A stretch of 64,000 nucleotides of DNA from Salinisphaera sp002433465. Its GTDB lineage: Bacteria; Pseudomonadota; Gammaproteobacteria; Nevskiales; Salinisphaeraceae. This document shows, piece by piece, positions 45,914 to 53,648 of the stretch. Positions within the stretch are counted from its first letter, which is position 1, and the number at the start of each line of letters is the position of its first letter. Position numbers and translations under genes: made by a program. Under the pieces are notes generated by a model, which was not told where the DNA came from, ran no database searches, and saw nothing but the letters and a program-made list of their open reading frames with translations. The stretch lies in the NCBI RefSeq assembly GCF_040361435.1, contig NZ_APNL01000015.1, positions 41,875 to 105,874 on the forward strand, written 5' to 3'.

Positions 45914-46330
45914 ATGCCCAAACTCAACGGCGTAATTGAAACTGTTCTCTATACCCGCGACATGGCGGCCGCGCGTGAGTTTTTCGAATCCGTGATGGGG
46001 TTTTCCGCGCATACGGCCGATCATCGCTTTACCGCCTATGCGCTGGACTGGAACATGCTGCTGCTGTTTGCTGTCGGCGAAACCAGCGAGACGGTGCAGT
46101 TACCGGGCGATATGGGCACCATCCCGCCGCACGATGGCGCGGGCCGGCAGCATGTGGCCTTTGCCATTGAAGACGAGGCGCTCGCGGCCTGGGAGCAACA
46201 TCTGGACGCGCACGATATCGCCATCGAAGGCCGCACCCGCTGGCCAAAGGGCGCGGTGAGCCTTTATTTCCGCGATCCGGATGGCCATTTGCTCGAACTG
46301 GTCACCCGCGGCATATGGCCTAACTACTGA
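45914..46330 (+). CDS. VOC-family (glyoxalase-like) protein
   Basis: A 138-residue single-domain VOC protein with the beta-alpha-beta-beta-beta pattern: VIETVLYTRDMAAAREFFESV, HVAFAIEDEALAAWEQHL, and the metal-site strand LYFRDPDGHLLELVT with its Glu. Metal ligands cannot be fixed with certainty. It could be a lyase, dioxygenase or resistance protein. The MITE sits directly upstream. Confidence 0.85.
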   Translation: MPKLNGVIETVLYTRDMAAAREFFESVMGFSAHTADHRFTAYALDWNMLLLFAVGETSETVQLPGDMGTIPPHDGAGRQHVAFAIEDEALAAWEQHLDAHDIAIEGRTRWPKGAVSLYFRDPDGHLLELVTRGIWPNY

Positions 46331-46361
46331 CCCGAGCGCGACAGCGCGCCCGCGGGCGCCA

Positions 46362-48095
46362 CTAGTCGACGGTGACGCGGTTGACTTCGGCGAGGCTGAG
46401 CACGCCGGCGCGCATTTTCTGCAGGCCGGCTTCGCGCAGGTCGATCACGCCATCGAGCTTGGCCCGGCGTTCGATATCGGCCGCGTTGCCACCTTCCATG
46501 ATGATCTGTCCGATTTCGTCGGTCACGGGCATCACCTGATAGATGCCGATACGCCCCTTGTAGCCGTTGGTGCAGTTGTCGCAGCCGTCCGGGTTGGCTT
46601 CGTACAGCTCCAGCTGGTCGAGTTCGTCCTCGCGAAAACCTTCTGCGACGAGCTCTTCACGCGGGATCTGTGCCGGTTGCTTGCACTGGGGGCATAGCCG
46701 GCGCGCCAGACGTTGCGCAATGATCAAAGAAACCGAGGCGGCGATGTTGTAGGCCGGCACGCCCATGTTGACGAGACGGGTAAGGGTCTGCGGCGCATCG
46801 TTGGTATGCAGGGTGGACAGCACCATATGGCCTGTTTGCGCGGCCTTGATGGCGATTTCCGCGGTTTCGAGATCACGAATCTCGCCCACCATGATCACGT
46901 CCGGATCCTGGCGCAGGAAGGCGCGCAGGCAGCTCGCGAAGGTCAGCCCGACCTTGGGATGCACGTTGACCTGGTTGATGCCGGGAAGATTGATTTCGGC
47001 CGGGTCCTCGGCCGTCGAAATATTACGGTCGGCGGTGTTGAGCATGTTCAACGCCGTATACAGCGACACGGTCTTGCCGCTGCCGGTGGGACCGGTAACC
47101 AGCACCATGCCGTAGGGGCGGTGGATGGTTTCCTCGAACAGCTCGCGCTGATCGTTTTCGTAACCCAGGGCCTCGATACCCATCTGTGCGCTGGTGGGGT
47201 CGAGAATACGCAGCACGATCTTTTCGCCGTGCAGGGTCGGGCAGGTGGAGACACGAAAATCGATGGCGCGGTTCTTGGTCAGATTGAGCTTGATGCGCCC
47301 GTCCTGCGGCACCCGGCGTTCGGCCAGGTCCAGCCTTGCCATCACCTTCAGGCGTGCCGAAAGCCGCATGCCGAGCCCTGCCGGCGGGGCGGCGACTTCG
47401 CGCAGCACCCCGTCCTGGCGCAGGCGTACGCGATAAGTCTTTTCATAGGGCTCGAAATGTATATCCGAGGCGCCCCGATTGATGGCGTCGAGCATCACTT
47501 TGTTGACGAAACGCACCACGGGCGCATCGTCGGCATCCACCCGGCTGGCGTCGGTCTGCGCATCGGCGTTTTCGCCGGCGTCGTCGAACTGGATGCTGTC
47601 GAGGGAGACGTCGTCCAGGCCGGCCATCGCGCTGTCGATGGCGCTGAAAGCGTTGCGAATGGCCTTGGCCAGCTTGTCCTGCTCGACAAGGATCGGCTCG
47701 ATATTCAGGCCGGTGCTGAACTTGAACTCGTCCAGCGCCTGCAGGTTGGTCGGGTCCGCCACGGCGACCATCAGATTACGGCCGCGCTGGTAGAGCGGCA
47801 GTACGCCATGCTTGCGGATCAGGTTCTCCGGCACCTTCTTGATCGGCATCTGGTCGACGTTGACCGCGCGCAAATCGAGCAGCGGCATCGAGAACTCTTC
47901 ACAGGCGGCCTTGGCCAGTACCGCCGCCGACAGCACCCCGCTGTTGACCACGCGGGCCACGAAGGATTCGTCCTCCTGGTATGCCTGCTGCTGAATGTCG
48001 CGCGCCTTGTCGGCGTCGATCAGCCCATCCTCGACGAGCTGGCGAGCCAGGCCGCCCAGCGCCGGCGTGGCAAGCGTGTTCTTGTTTGTGGCCAT
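46362..48095 (-). CDS. pilB: Type IV pilus assembly ATPase PilB
   Basis: A 577-residue hexameric ATPase powering pilus extension. N-terminal GspE/MshE domain residues about 1-160, Walker A GPTGSGKT at 335-342, DPDVIMVGEIRDLETAE, and LSTLHTN follow; the zinc motif is CPQC...CDNC near the C-terminus. The start at 48095 (MATNKNT) is favoured. It stands alone: pilC and pilD, its usual neighbours, are not in the window; the pilus tip cluster lies 9 kb away. Confidence 0.92.
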   Translation of the reverse strand: MATNKNTLATPALGGLARQLVEDGLIDADKARDIQQQAYQEDESFVARVVNSGVLSAAVLAKAACEEFSMPLLDLRAVNVDQMPIKKVPENLIRKHGVLPLYQRGRNLMVAVADPTNLQALDEFKFSTGLNIEPILVEQDKLAKAIRNAFSAIDSAMAGLDDVSLDSIQFDDAGENADAQTDASRVDADDAPVVRFVNKVMLDAINRGASDIHFEPYEKTYRVRLRQDGVLREVAAPPAGLGMRLSARLKVMARLDLAERRVPQDGRIKLNLTKNRAIDFRVSTCPTLHGEKIVLRILDPTSAQMGIEALGYENDQRELFEETIHRPYGMVLVTGPTGSGKTVSLYTALNMLNTADRNISTAEDPAEINLPGINQVNVHPKVGLTFASCLRAFLRQDPDVIMVGEIRDLETAEIAIKAAQTGHMVLSTLHTNDAPQTLTRLVNMGVPAYNIAASVSLIIAQRLARRLCPQCKQPAQIPREELVAEGFREDELDQLELYEANPDGCDNCTNGYKGRIGIYQVMPVTDEIGQIIMEGGNAADIERRAKLDGVIDLREAGLQKMRAGVLSLAEVNRVTVD

Positions 48096-48249
48096 AGGGT
48101 GTTCTCGAAATCGGTCGTATCCACCGTGCATGTTATCGGCAGGCGCGCGAATCGCGGCAGGGCACCGTCACGGCAACAGGATTTTATGGCGTATGCCGCC
48201 AAGGTACCATCAACGCCGTGAAGACCACCGAGATAGATAAGGATCAATA

Positions 48250-48693
48250 GTGAAAAACATTTTCCAGGCCCTGCGTGAAAGCCACGACAAACAACGACGC
48301 CTGCTCGATGCATTGACGGATACGCACGGGGATACCGACAAGCGCGAAGGCCTGTTCGCCGCGCTCAAGGCGGAACTCCATCACCATGCGGCCGCAGAAG
48401 AGCGTCACTTTTACGTGCCGCTGATGGAATACGACCAGACTCAGGAGAAGGCGCGTCACAGCGTGGCGGAACACCACGAAATCGACGAGCTCGTCGAAAC
48501 GCTGGAGCAGACCGACTACAGCTCACCGGGCTGGCTGGCATCGGCCAAGAAACTGCAGCATTTGGTGACCCACCATCTTGAAGAGGAAGAGCAGGAAGTC
48601 TTCCAGGTGGCCGGTAAAGTGCTCAGCGACAGCGAGAAAACCGAGCTGGCCCGAACCTACGATGAGATGATGGAAGAACAGGCCGGCGCGTAG
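48250..48693 (+). CDS. Hemerythrin HHE domain protein
   Basis: A 147-residue four-helix-bundle protein of the hemerythrin type, which binds a di-iron centre and oxygen or nitric oxide related ligands. Ligand-like residues: H12 (ESHDK), the HHHAAAEERHFYVPL block around residues 38-52, AEHHEIDEL and LVTHHLEEEE. It starts with GTG and is divergent from pilB. A stable GC-rich hairpin follows it. Confidence 0.88.
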   Translation: MKNIFQALRESHDKQRRLLDALTDTHGDTDKREGLFAALKAELHHHAAAEERHFYVPLMEYDQTQEKARHSVAEHHEIDELVETLEQTDYSSPGWLASAKKLQHLVTHHLEEEEQEVFQVAGKVLSDSEKTELARTYDEMMEEQAGA

Positions 48694-48716
48694 AGCCCCG
48701 CCTGCGAACCCGATAG

Positions 48717-48740
48717 CACCGGGTGCCACGGCGCCCGGTG
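48717..48740. terminator. GC-rich hairpin after the hemerythrin gene
   Basis: CACCGGG (48717-48723) pairs with CCCGGTG (48734-48740), and the stem continues inward through TGCC/GGCG with one wobble. It is followed by only two Ts. It lies between a plus-strand gene and minus-strand tRNA-Pro and could act for either transcript. Confidence 0.55.
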
Positions 48741-48842
48741 TTCATGCATGCCACGACCGACCATGCAGGGGCACGGGTCGACACCGCGGCCAGGCAGGCC
48801 GTAGTTAACGCAGGGGCTGAATGCAGCGGGAATGACGAATAA

Positions 48843-48919
48843 TGGTCGGAGTAGCAGGATTTGAACCTACGACCTCCACCTCCCGAAGGTGGCGCTCTAC
48901 CAAGCTGAGCTATACTCCG
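48843..48919 (-). tRNA. tRNA-Pro (anticodon CGG)
   Basis: A complete 77-nt cloverleaf with encoded CCA. The acceptor arms CGGAGTA/TACTCCG pair, the anticodon stem CCACC/GGTGG encloses TTCGGGA, giving anticodon CGG, and the T-arm carries GTTCAAATC. The first base lies 2 nt after the ispB stop codon on the same strand, so it is presumably processed from an ispB transcript. Confidence 0.97.
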
Positions 48920-48921
48920 AA

Positions 48922-49890
48922 TCAGTGTCGTCGCTGGACCGAGAACCGGGCCAGCTCGACGAGTCCTTGCTTTGCTTCGGACTCTTCGAAAGCGGCGAGT
49001 GAGGCGATGGCCTTGTCGGCCTCCTCCTCAGCGCGGCGGCAAGTGTATTCCATCGCTTGAGTGGATTCAATCGCTTTCATGATTGAATTCATCGCATCGA
49101 GGTTGCCGTCGCGAAGTGCGGTGCGAATCGGGGCGGCACGATCCGCGTCGAGACAGGCCAGGGCACGGATGACGGGCAGGGTGGCCTTGCCTTCGGCGAG
49201 ATCGTCGCCGACGTTCTTGCCGTAGCCGCCATCGCCGCGGCCGTAGTCCAGCGCGTCGTCGATGACCTGAAAGGCCACGCCGAGGTGGCGGCCGTAGTCG
49301 GCCATGGCCTGCTGCTGTTCGGCGCTGCAGCCGCCCAGCTGTGCCGCGAGTCGGCAGCCGGCGGAAAAGAGGCTGGCGGTCTTGCGATCCACCACTTCCA
49401 GGTAGTCGGCTTCGGCGAGGTCGGGGTTGTGGGCATGCATCAGCTGCATGACTTCACCCTCGGCGATACGGTTGGTGGCATCGGCCAGTACGCGCATCAC
49501 GTCGAAGCTTTCCAGTTCGACCATCATCTGGAAGGCGCGCGAGTAGAGGAAGTCGCCCGTCAATACGCTGGCGTCGTTGCCCCATACGGTGTTTGCCGTT
49601 TCCTGACCGCGGCGCATGGTGGATTCGTCCACCACGTCGTCGTGCAGCAGGGTGGCGGTATGGATGAACTCGATGATCGCGGCCAGCAGGTGGTGCTTGT
49701 CGCCGGCATAGCCGCTGGCACGCGCGGCCAGGAGCACGAGAGCAGGCCGTAACCGCTTGCCGCCGCTGGAGATGATGTATTCGCCCAGCGTATTGATGAG
49801 AATGACGTCGGAATTCAGGCGTGCACGTATGAGCGCGTCGACCGCGCGCATATCTTTATCGACCGGCTTGAGAAGCGGCTGGATACTCAT
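48922..49890 (-). CDS. ispB: Octaprenyl diphosphate synthase
   Basis: A 322-residue trans-long-chain prenyl diphosphate synthase making the ubiquinone side chain. First aspartate-rich motif HDDVVDES (D84, D85, D88), second DDALDYG near 209-215, GGKRLRP near 43-49, and the VWGNDASVLTGDFL block. It lies divergent from rplU, the usual gammaproteobacterial neighbour, and runs almost directly into tRNA-Pro. Confidence 0.95.
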   Translation of the reverse strand: MSIQPLLKPVDKDMRAVDALIRARLNSDVILINTLGEYIISSGGKRLRPALVLLAARASGYAGDKHHLLAAIIEFIHTATLLHDDVVDESTMRRGQETANTVWGNDASVLTGDFLYSRAFQMMVELESFDVMRVLADATNRIAEGEVMQLMHAHNPDLAEADYLEVVDRKTASLFSAGCRLAAQLGGCSAEQQQAMADYGRHLGVAFQVIDDALDYGRGDGGYGKNVGDDLAEGKATLPVIRALACLDADRAAPIRTALRDGNLDAMNSIMKAIESTQAMEYTCRRAEEEADKAIASLAAFEESEAKQGLVELARFSVQRRH

Positions 49891-49917
49891 GGGGCAAGGG
49901 CTGGGAAAACAGCGGCA

Positions 49918-49946
49918 AACTTAGGCGCGTGCCCGTTTGCTGTCAA
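49918..49946 (-). promoter_or_regulatory. Probable ispB promoter
   Basis: On the minus strand, a perfect -35 TTGACA (49941-49946) is followed 17 bp later by TAAGTT (49918-49923), a weak -10. It lies about 30 bp before the ispB start. The weak -10 lowers confidence. Confidence 0.55.
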
Positions 49947-49971
49947 GAACAGCCATCGCTGTATTCAGTCG

Positions 49972-50000
49972 TTGACCGGGGGCGTTCGAAAACGTATCAT
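49972..50000 (+). promoter_or_regulatory. Probable rplU-rpmA promoter
   Basis: -35 TTGACC (49972-49977), 17-bp spacer, -10 TATCAT (49995-50000). It lies about 54 bp before rplU, on the correct strand. Close to the sigma-70 consensus. Confidence 0.7.
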
Positions 50001-50053
50001 TCGCGCTCTTCAAACGGGCATCAGCCCTTGTTTTTACGCGATGTGGAGTGGTC

Positions 50054-50368
50054 ATGCACGCGGTTATACGCACCGGCGGTAAGCAGTACAGAGTTGCAGA
50101 AGGCGATATTCTGCGCGTCGAGAAGCTGGATGTTGAAGCCGGCAGCACCATCGATCTGAGCGACGTGCTTCTGATTTCGGACGGCGACAACGTCCAGATC
50201 GGCACGCCGGTACTCGATGGCAAGGCGGTTTCCGCCGAAGTGATGACGCATGCGCGGCATGACAAGATCCAGGTGATCAAGTTCAAGCGTCGCAAGAAGT
50301 ATCGTCGTACCCACGGCCATCGCCAGCACTACACGCAGCTCAAGATCAAGTCGATCCCGGGCGCCTGA
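50054..50368 (+). CDS. rplU: Ribosomal protein L21
   Basis: A 104-residue large-subunit protein opening MHAVIRTGGKQYRV, the universal L21 start, and containing HDKIQVIKFKRRKKYRRTHGHRQ (core FKRRKKYRR). ATG at 50054 has a TGGAG ribosome site; a GTG two codons earlier is less likely. First of rplU-rpmA-obgE-proB. Confidence 0.97.
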   Translation: MHAVIRTGGKQYRVAEGDILRVEKLDVEAGSTIDLSDVLLISDGDNVQIGTPVLDGKAVSAEVMTHARHDKIQVIKFKRRKKYRRTHGHRQHYTQLKIKSIPGA

Positions 50369-50432
50369 GCGCCGTTCGATTTGACAGCGCTTTCGCGCTA
50401 GGCTCACCCGATCAGGTTAGAGGACAGCACTC

Positions 50433-50693
50433 ATGGCACATAAAAAGGCAGGCGGCAGTACCCGCAACGGTCGCGATTCCGAATCGAAACGCCTGGGCGT
50501 GAAGAAATTCGGCGGCCAGAAGGTCAAGGCCGGCAACATTATCGTGCGTCAGCGCGGCAACACTTTCCATGCCGGTGACGGCGTGGGCACGGGCCGTGAT
50601 TTCACATTGTATGCCAACGCTGATGGCATCGTGAATTTCGCCGTTAAAGGCCCGCGTAACCGCAAGTTCGTCTCGATTCAGGCTGTCGAGTAA
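50433..50693 (+). CDS. rpmA: Ribosomal protein L27
   Basis: An 86-residue large-subunit protein with the universal MAHKKAGGSTRNGRDSESKRLG opening (core GGSTRNGRDS), whose N-terminal tail reaches the peptidyl transferase centre. It follows rplU by 64 nt and is followed by a strong intrinsic terminator. Confidence 0.98.
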   Translation: MAHKKAGGSTRNGRDSESKRLGVKKFGGQKVKAGNIIVRQRGNTFHAGDGVGTGRDFTLYANADGIVNFAVKGPRNRKFVSIQAVE

Positions 50694-50714
50694 GGACGCG
50701 CGCGTAAATCGCGA

Positions 50715-50746
50715 AAAAGGCCTCGCCGAGCGCGGGGCTTTTTTTT
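50715..50746 (+). terminator. Intrinsic terminator after rpmA
   Basis: GCCTCG (50720-50725) pairs with CGGGGC (50733-50738), including one G-T pair, followed by eight Ts (50739-50746). It likely ends part of the rplU-rpmA transcript while some transcription continues to obgE. Confidence 0.8.
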
Positions 50747-50816
50747 GTCCGACAATCGGGGTGGTGTGGTTGTAGCGCGCACGCCCTTTGTGGTCACCAG
50801 CCCAAGAGAGAACGGC

Positions 50817-51902
50817 ATGAAGTTCGTCGATGAAGCCAATCTGCGTGTCGAGGCAGGCGATGGCGGCCATGGCTGCCTGAGTTTCCGTCGGGAAAAATAT
50901 GTCCCCCACGGTGGGCCGGACGGCGGCGACGGCGGCGACGGCGGCAGCGTCTACATGGTGGCCGATCACAACCTGAATACGCTCTACGACTACCGCGTCA
51001 GCCGCGTGTTCAAGGCCGAGCGCGGCGGCAACGGGGCGGGCAAGAACCGCACCGGCTCCAAGGGCGAGGACCGCTATCTGCCGGTACCGGTGGGCACGCT
51101 GTGCTATGCGCGCGAAACCGGCGAACTGATCGGCGATCTCACCCACGACGGCGACACGCAGCTGGTGGCACAGGGCGGCTTTCACGGTCTGGGCAATGCG
51201 CGGTTCAAGTCGAGCACCAACCAGGCACCGCGCAAGACCACCGACGGCACGCCCGGCGAAATCCGGGAGCTGCGGCTCGAGCTCAAGCTGCTCGCCGACG
51301 TCGGTCTGGTGGGTATGCCCAATGCCGGCAAGTCCACGCTGTTGGCCGCGGTTTCCGGCGCGCGCCCGCGTATTGCCGATTATCCGTTCACGACGCTGAA
51401 CCCGCAGGTAGGCGTGGTGAGCGTGGGCGCGCTGCGCAGCTTTACGTTGGTCGATCTGCCGGGTCTGATCGAAGGCGCGGCCGAAGGTGTCGGCCTGGGC
51501 CATCGCTTCCTGCGCCATATTCAGCGTACCCGCTTGCTGTTTCATGTCGTCGATCTGCTCGATTTCGACCAGGGCGACGTGGCTGAAAACGTACGCATGA
51601 TTGCCGACGAGCTGGCCCGGTTCAGCCCGCAGCTGGCCGAACGTCCGCGTTGGCTGGTACTCAACAAGATCGAAGTGCTCGACGCCCAGGAAGTCGCGTC
51701 GCTGCGCGATCGCATCGTACAAACCCTGGGCTGGGACGGACCGGTGTATACCGTATCGGCGATCAAGCCCGACACGCTGCGCGTTCTGCTGGGCGATGCC
51801 ATGGATCATCTCGATGCCGAGCAGGCGCGTCGTGAGTCCGAGCCGGAGGCAGCAAGCGACGTGAACGATAGCGACGGCGAAGGCGATGATTTCGACTCGT
51901 GA
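50817..51902 (+). CDS. obgE: Obg GTPase
   Basis: A 361-residue essential GTPase in ribosome assembly and stress response. The glycine-rich Obg domain starts MKFVDEANLRVEAGDGGHG; the G domain has G1 GMPNAGKSTL, G3 DLPGLIEGA and G4 NKIE. The start is fixed by the family N-terminus at 50817. The C-terminus is acidic (SDGEGDDFDS). It overlaps proB by 17 nt. Confidence 0.96.
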   Translation: MKFVDEANLRVEAGDGGHGCLSFRREKYVPHGGPDGGDGGDGGSVYMVADHNLNTLYDYRVSRVFKAERGGNGAGKNRTGSKGEDRYLPVPVGTLCYARETGELIGDLTHDGDTQLVAQGGFHGLGNARFKSSTNQAPRKTTDGTPGEIRELRLELKLLADVGLVGMPNAGKSTLLAAVSGARPRIADYPFTTLNPQVGVVSVGALRSFTLVDLPGLIEGAAEGVGLGHRFLRHIQRTRLLFHVVDLLDFDQGDVAENVRMIADELARFSPQLAERPRWLVLNKIEVLDAQEVASLRDRIVQTLGWDGPVYTVSAIKPDTLRVLLGDAMDHLDAEQARRESEPEAASDVNDSDGEGDDFDS

Positions 51903-53025
51903 GGATCTGGCCGGCGCCCGGCGCTGGGTGGTCAAGATCGGCAGCGCGCTTCTGACCGCTGACGGTCGCGGGCTCGACCGCGAACGACTGGCCGGCTGGG
52001 CGGCTCAGATCGCCGCGCTACAGAAATCCGGCTGTCAGGTCGTGCTGGTATCGTCCGGCGCGGTGGCCGAAGGGCTGGTACGGCTGGGTTGGAGCAAACG
52101 CCCGTCGAGCCTGAGCGCGGTGCAGGCAGCGGCGTCGGTCGGCCAGGCCGGTCTGGTGGAAGCCTATTCGCGCTGTTTCGAAACCCACGGGCTGCGCACC
52201 GCCCAGGTACTGCTTACCCACGAGGATGTCTCCGACCGGCGTCGTTATCTCAACGCGCGCAGTACGTTGATGACGTTGCTGGGGCTGGGCGTTGTGCCCA
52301 TCGTCAACGAAAACGATGCGATCGCGACCGACGAAATCCGGGTGGGCGATAACGACACCATGGCCGCCCTGGCGGTGAACCTGCTCGACGCCGACGGGCT
52401 GATCATCCTCACCGATCAATCCGGCGTGTACGACGCCGACCCACGCCAGGTGCCGGATGCAAAGCGCATCGGCGAATGCGATGCCCACGACGCCGCGCTA
52501 CTGGCGGCCGCTGCCGGCACCGGCGGCGCGCTGGGCCGCGGTGGTATGCGCACGAAAGTGCTCGCCGCGCGCCAGGCAGCCGATTCCGGGGCGGCGACGA
52601 TCATCGCCGATGGCCTGGCGCCTGATGTGCTGGCACGCATCATGGGCGGCGAGTCGATCGGTACGCTTCTTACGCCCGGCCAGGGCGCTCGCCGTGCCGC
52701 GCGCAAGAACTGGATCGCCGGCCAGCGCCAGGTGCGTGGTTCGGTCCATCTCGATGCCGGCGCGGTCAACGTTTTGCGCAGCGCCGGGCGTAGCCTGTTG
52801 CCGATCGGGATCACGGCGGTCGATGGCAACTTCCGGCGGGGGGATCTGGTCGCCTGTATTGGACCGGCCGGCGAAGAAATCGCCCAGGGGCTGGCCAATT
52901 ACGATGCGAAAGAGGTGCGCCAGCTGGTCGGTCAATCCAGCGATCAGATCGAGGCGCTGCTGGGTTACGGCGGCGACGCGGAGTTCATCCACCGCAATAA
53001 TCTCGTCCTGTCTCGCGAGGGTTAG
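51886..53025 (+). CDS. proB: Glutamate 5-kinase with PUA domain
   Basis: A 379-residue enzyme catalysing the first step of proline synthesis, feedback-inhibited by proline in relatives. The kinase domain has VVKIGSALLT, VSSGAVAEG, NENDAIATDEIRVGDND and LTDQSGVYDADPR; the C-terminal PUA domain contains GSVHLDAGAVNVLRSAGRSLLPIG (core DAGAVNVLRS). The ATG at 51886 overlaps obgE. Confidence 0.95.
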   Translation: MISTREDLAGARRWVVKIGSALLTADGRGLDRERLAGWAAQIAALQKSGCQVVLVSSGAVAEGLVRLGWSKRPSSLSAVQAAASVGQAGLVEAYSRCFETHGLRTAQVLLTHEDVSDRRRYLNARSTLMTLLGLGVVPIVNENDAIATDEIRVGDNDTMAALAVNLLDADGLIILTDQSGVYDADPRQVPDAKRIGECDAHDAALLAAAAGTGGALGRGGMRTKVLAARQAADSGAATIIADGLAPDVLARIMGGESIGTLLTPGQGARRAARKNWIAGQRQVRGSVHLDAGAVNVLRSAGRSLLPIGITAVDGNFRRGDLVACIGPAGEEIAQGLANYDAKEVRQLVGQSSDQIEALLGYGGDAEFIHRNNLVLSREG

Positions 53026-53075
53026 CAGCGGCGATCGGCACGCGCGGAGCACGGCCGCCGCAATTCTCGCAGCCA

Positions 53076-53105
53076 CAAAAAAGCCCGCACTCGGCGGGCT
53101 TTTTC
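53076..53105. terminator. Bidirectional intrinsic terminator between proB and rpsT
   Basis: AAGCCCGC (53081-53088) and GCGGGCTT (53094-53101) form an 8-bp perfect stem with a 5-nt loop. A-run on one side and TTTTT on the other serve both convergent genes. Confidence 0.9.
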
Positions 53106-53138
53106 ATTACGGGCCGGGTGGCGGCCCATAGGGTACTA

Positions 53139-53408
53139 TCAGGCGCTTGCCAAAGCCTTGATCTGCGCGTTCAGGCGCGACTTGTGGCGTGCGGCCTTGT
53201 TGCGATGGATCTGGCCCTTGCCGGCCATACGATCAATGATCGGGACCGCGGCCTGGAAAGCAGCACGGGCGTCGGCTTCGCTGCCGGCGGCGATGGCTTT
53301 CTGCACCTTCTTGATGTGGGTGCGCACGAGCGAGCGCTGCGCCATGTTGCGTTCACGACGGGTCACGGCCTGTTCGGCGCGCTTGCGGGCTTGCGGAGAG
53401 TTCGCCAC
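53139..53408 (-). CDS. rpsT: Ribosomal protein S20
   Basis: An 89-residue small-subunit protein. It uses a GTG start at 53408 (VANSPQARKRAEQA) with GAGGAG 8 nt upstream; an ATG 25 codons further upstream would add an unfamiliar tail. The RRERNMAQRSLVRTHIKKV and GQIHRNKAARHKSRLN segments are diagnostic. Divergent from murJ, as in related genomes. Confidence 0.96.
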   Translation of the reverse strand: MANSPQARKRAEQAVTRRERNMAQRSLVRTHIKKVQKAIAAGSEADARAAFQAAVPIIDRMAGKGQIHRNKAARHKSRLNAQIKALASA

Positions 53409-53454
53409 TGAGCGGCTCCTCGAATTCGTTGAATGTAAGGTTGGCAGGCGCGCG

Positions 53455-53483
53455 ATTATTATGATTCTTGGCGCGTTTGTCAA
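53455..53483 (-). promoter_or_regulatory. rpsT promoter
   Basis: On the minus strand: -35 TTGACA (53478-53483), 17-bp spacer, -10 AATAAT (53455-53460, with overlapping TAATAAT). It lies about 47 bp before rpsT. Good sigma-70 match. Confidence 0.75.
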
Positions 53484-53587
53484 CTATTGCGGCGGGCGCC
53501 ACGAACAGTGCGCGACGGTCGCATGGCGATAACAGCCAATTCCCGCGTTTTACCGGGCACGGTACGGCGCGGGCTTTGCGGTCCGCT

Positions 53588-53616
53588 TTCACAGCATTCG
53601 GCAATACCGCTATAGT
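53588..53616 (+). promoter_or_regulatory. murJ promoter
   Basis: TTCACA (53588-53593), 17-bp spacer, TATAGT (53611-53616), 33 bp before the murJ start. Both boxes are close to consensus. Confidence 0.7.
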
Positions 53617-53648
53617 GCGCCGCACTTTGGCGCATTCCTAGGATATCC

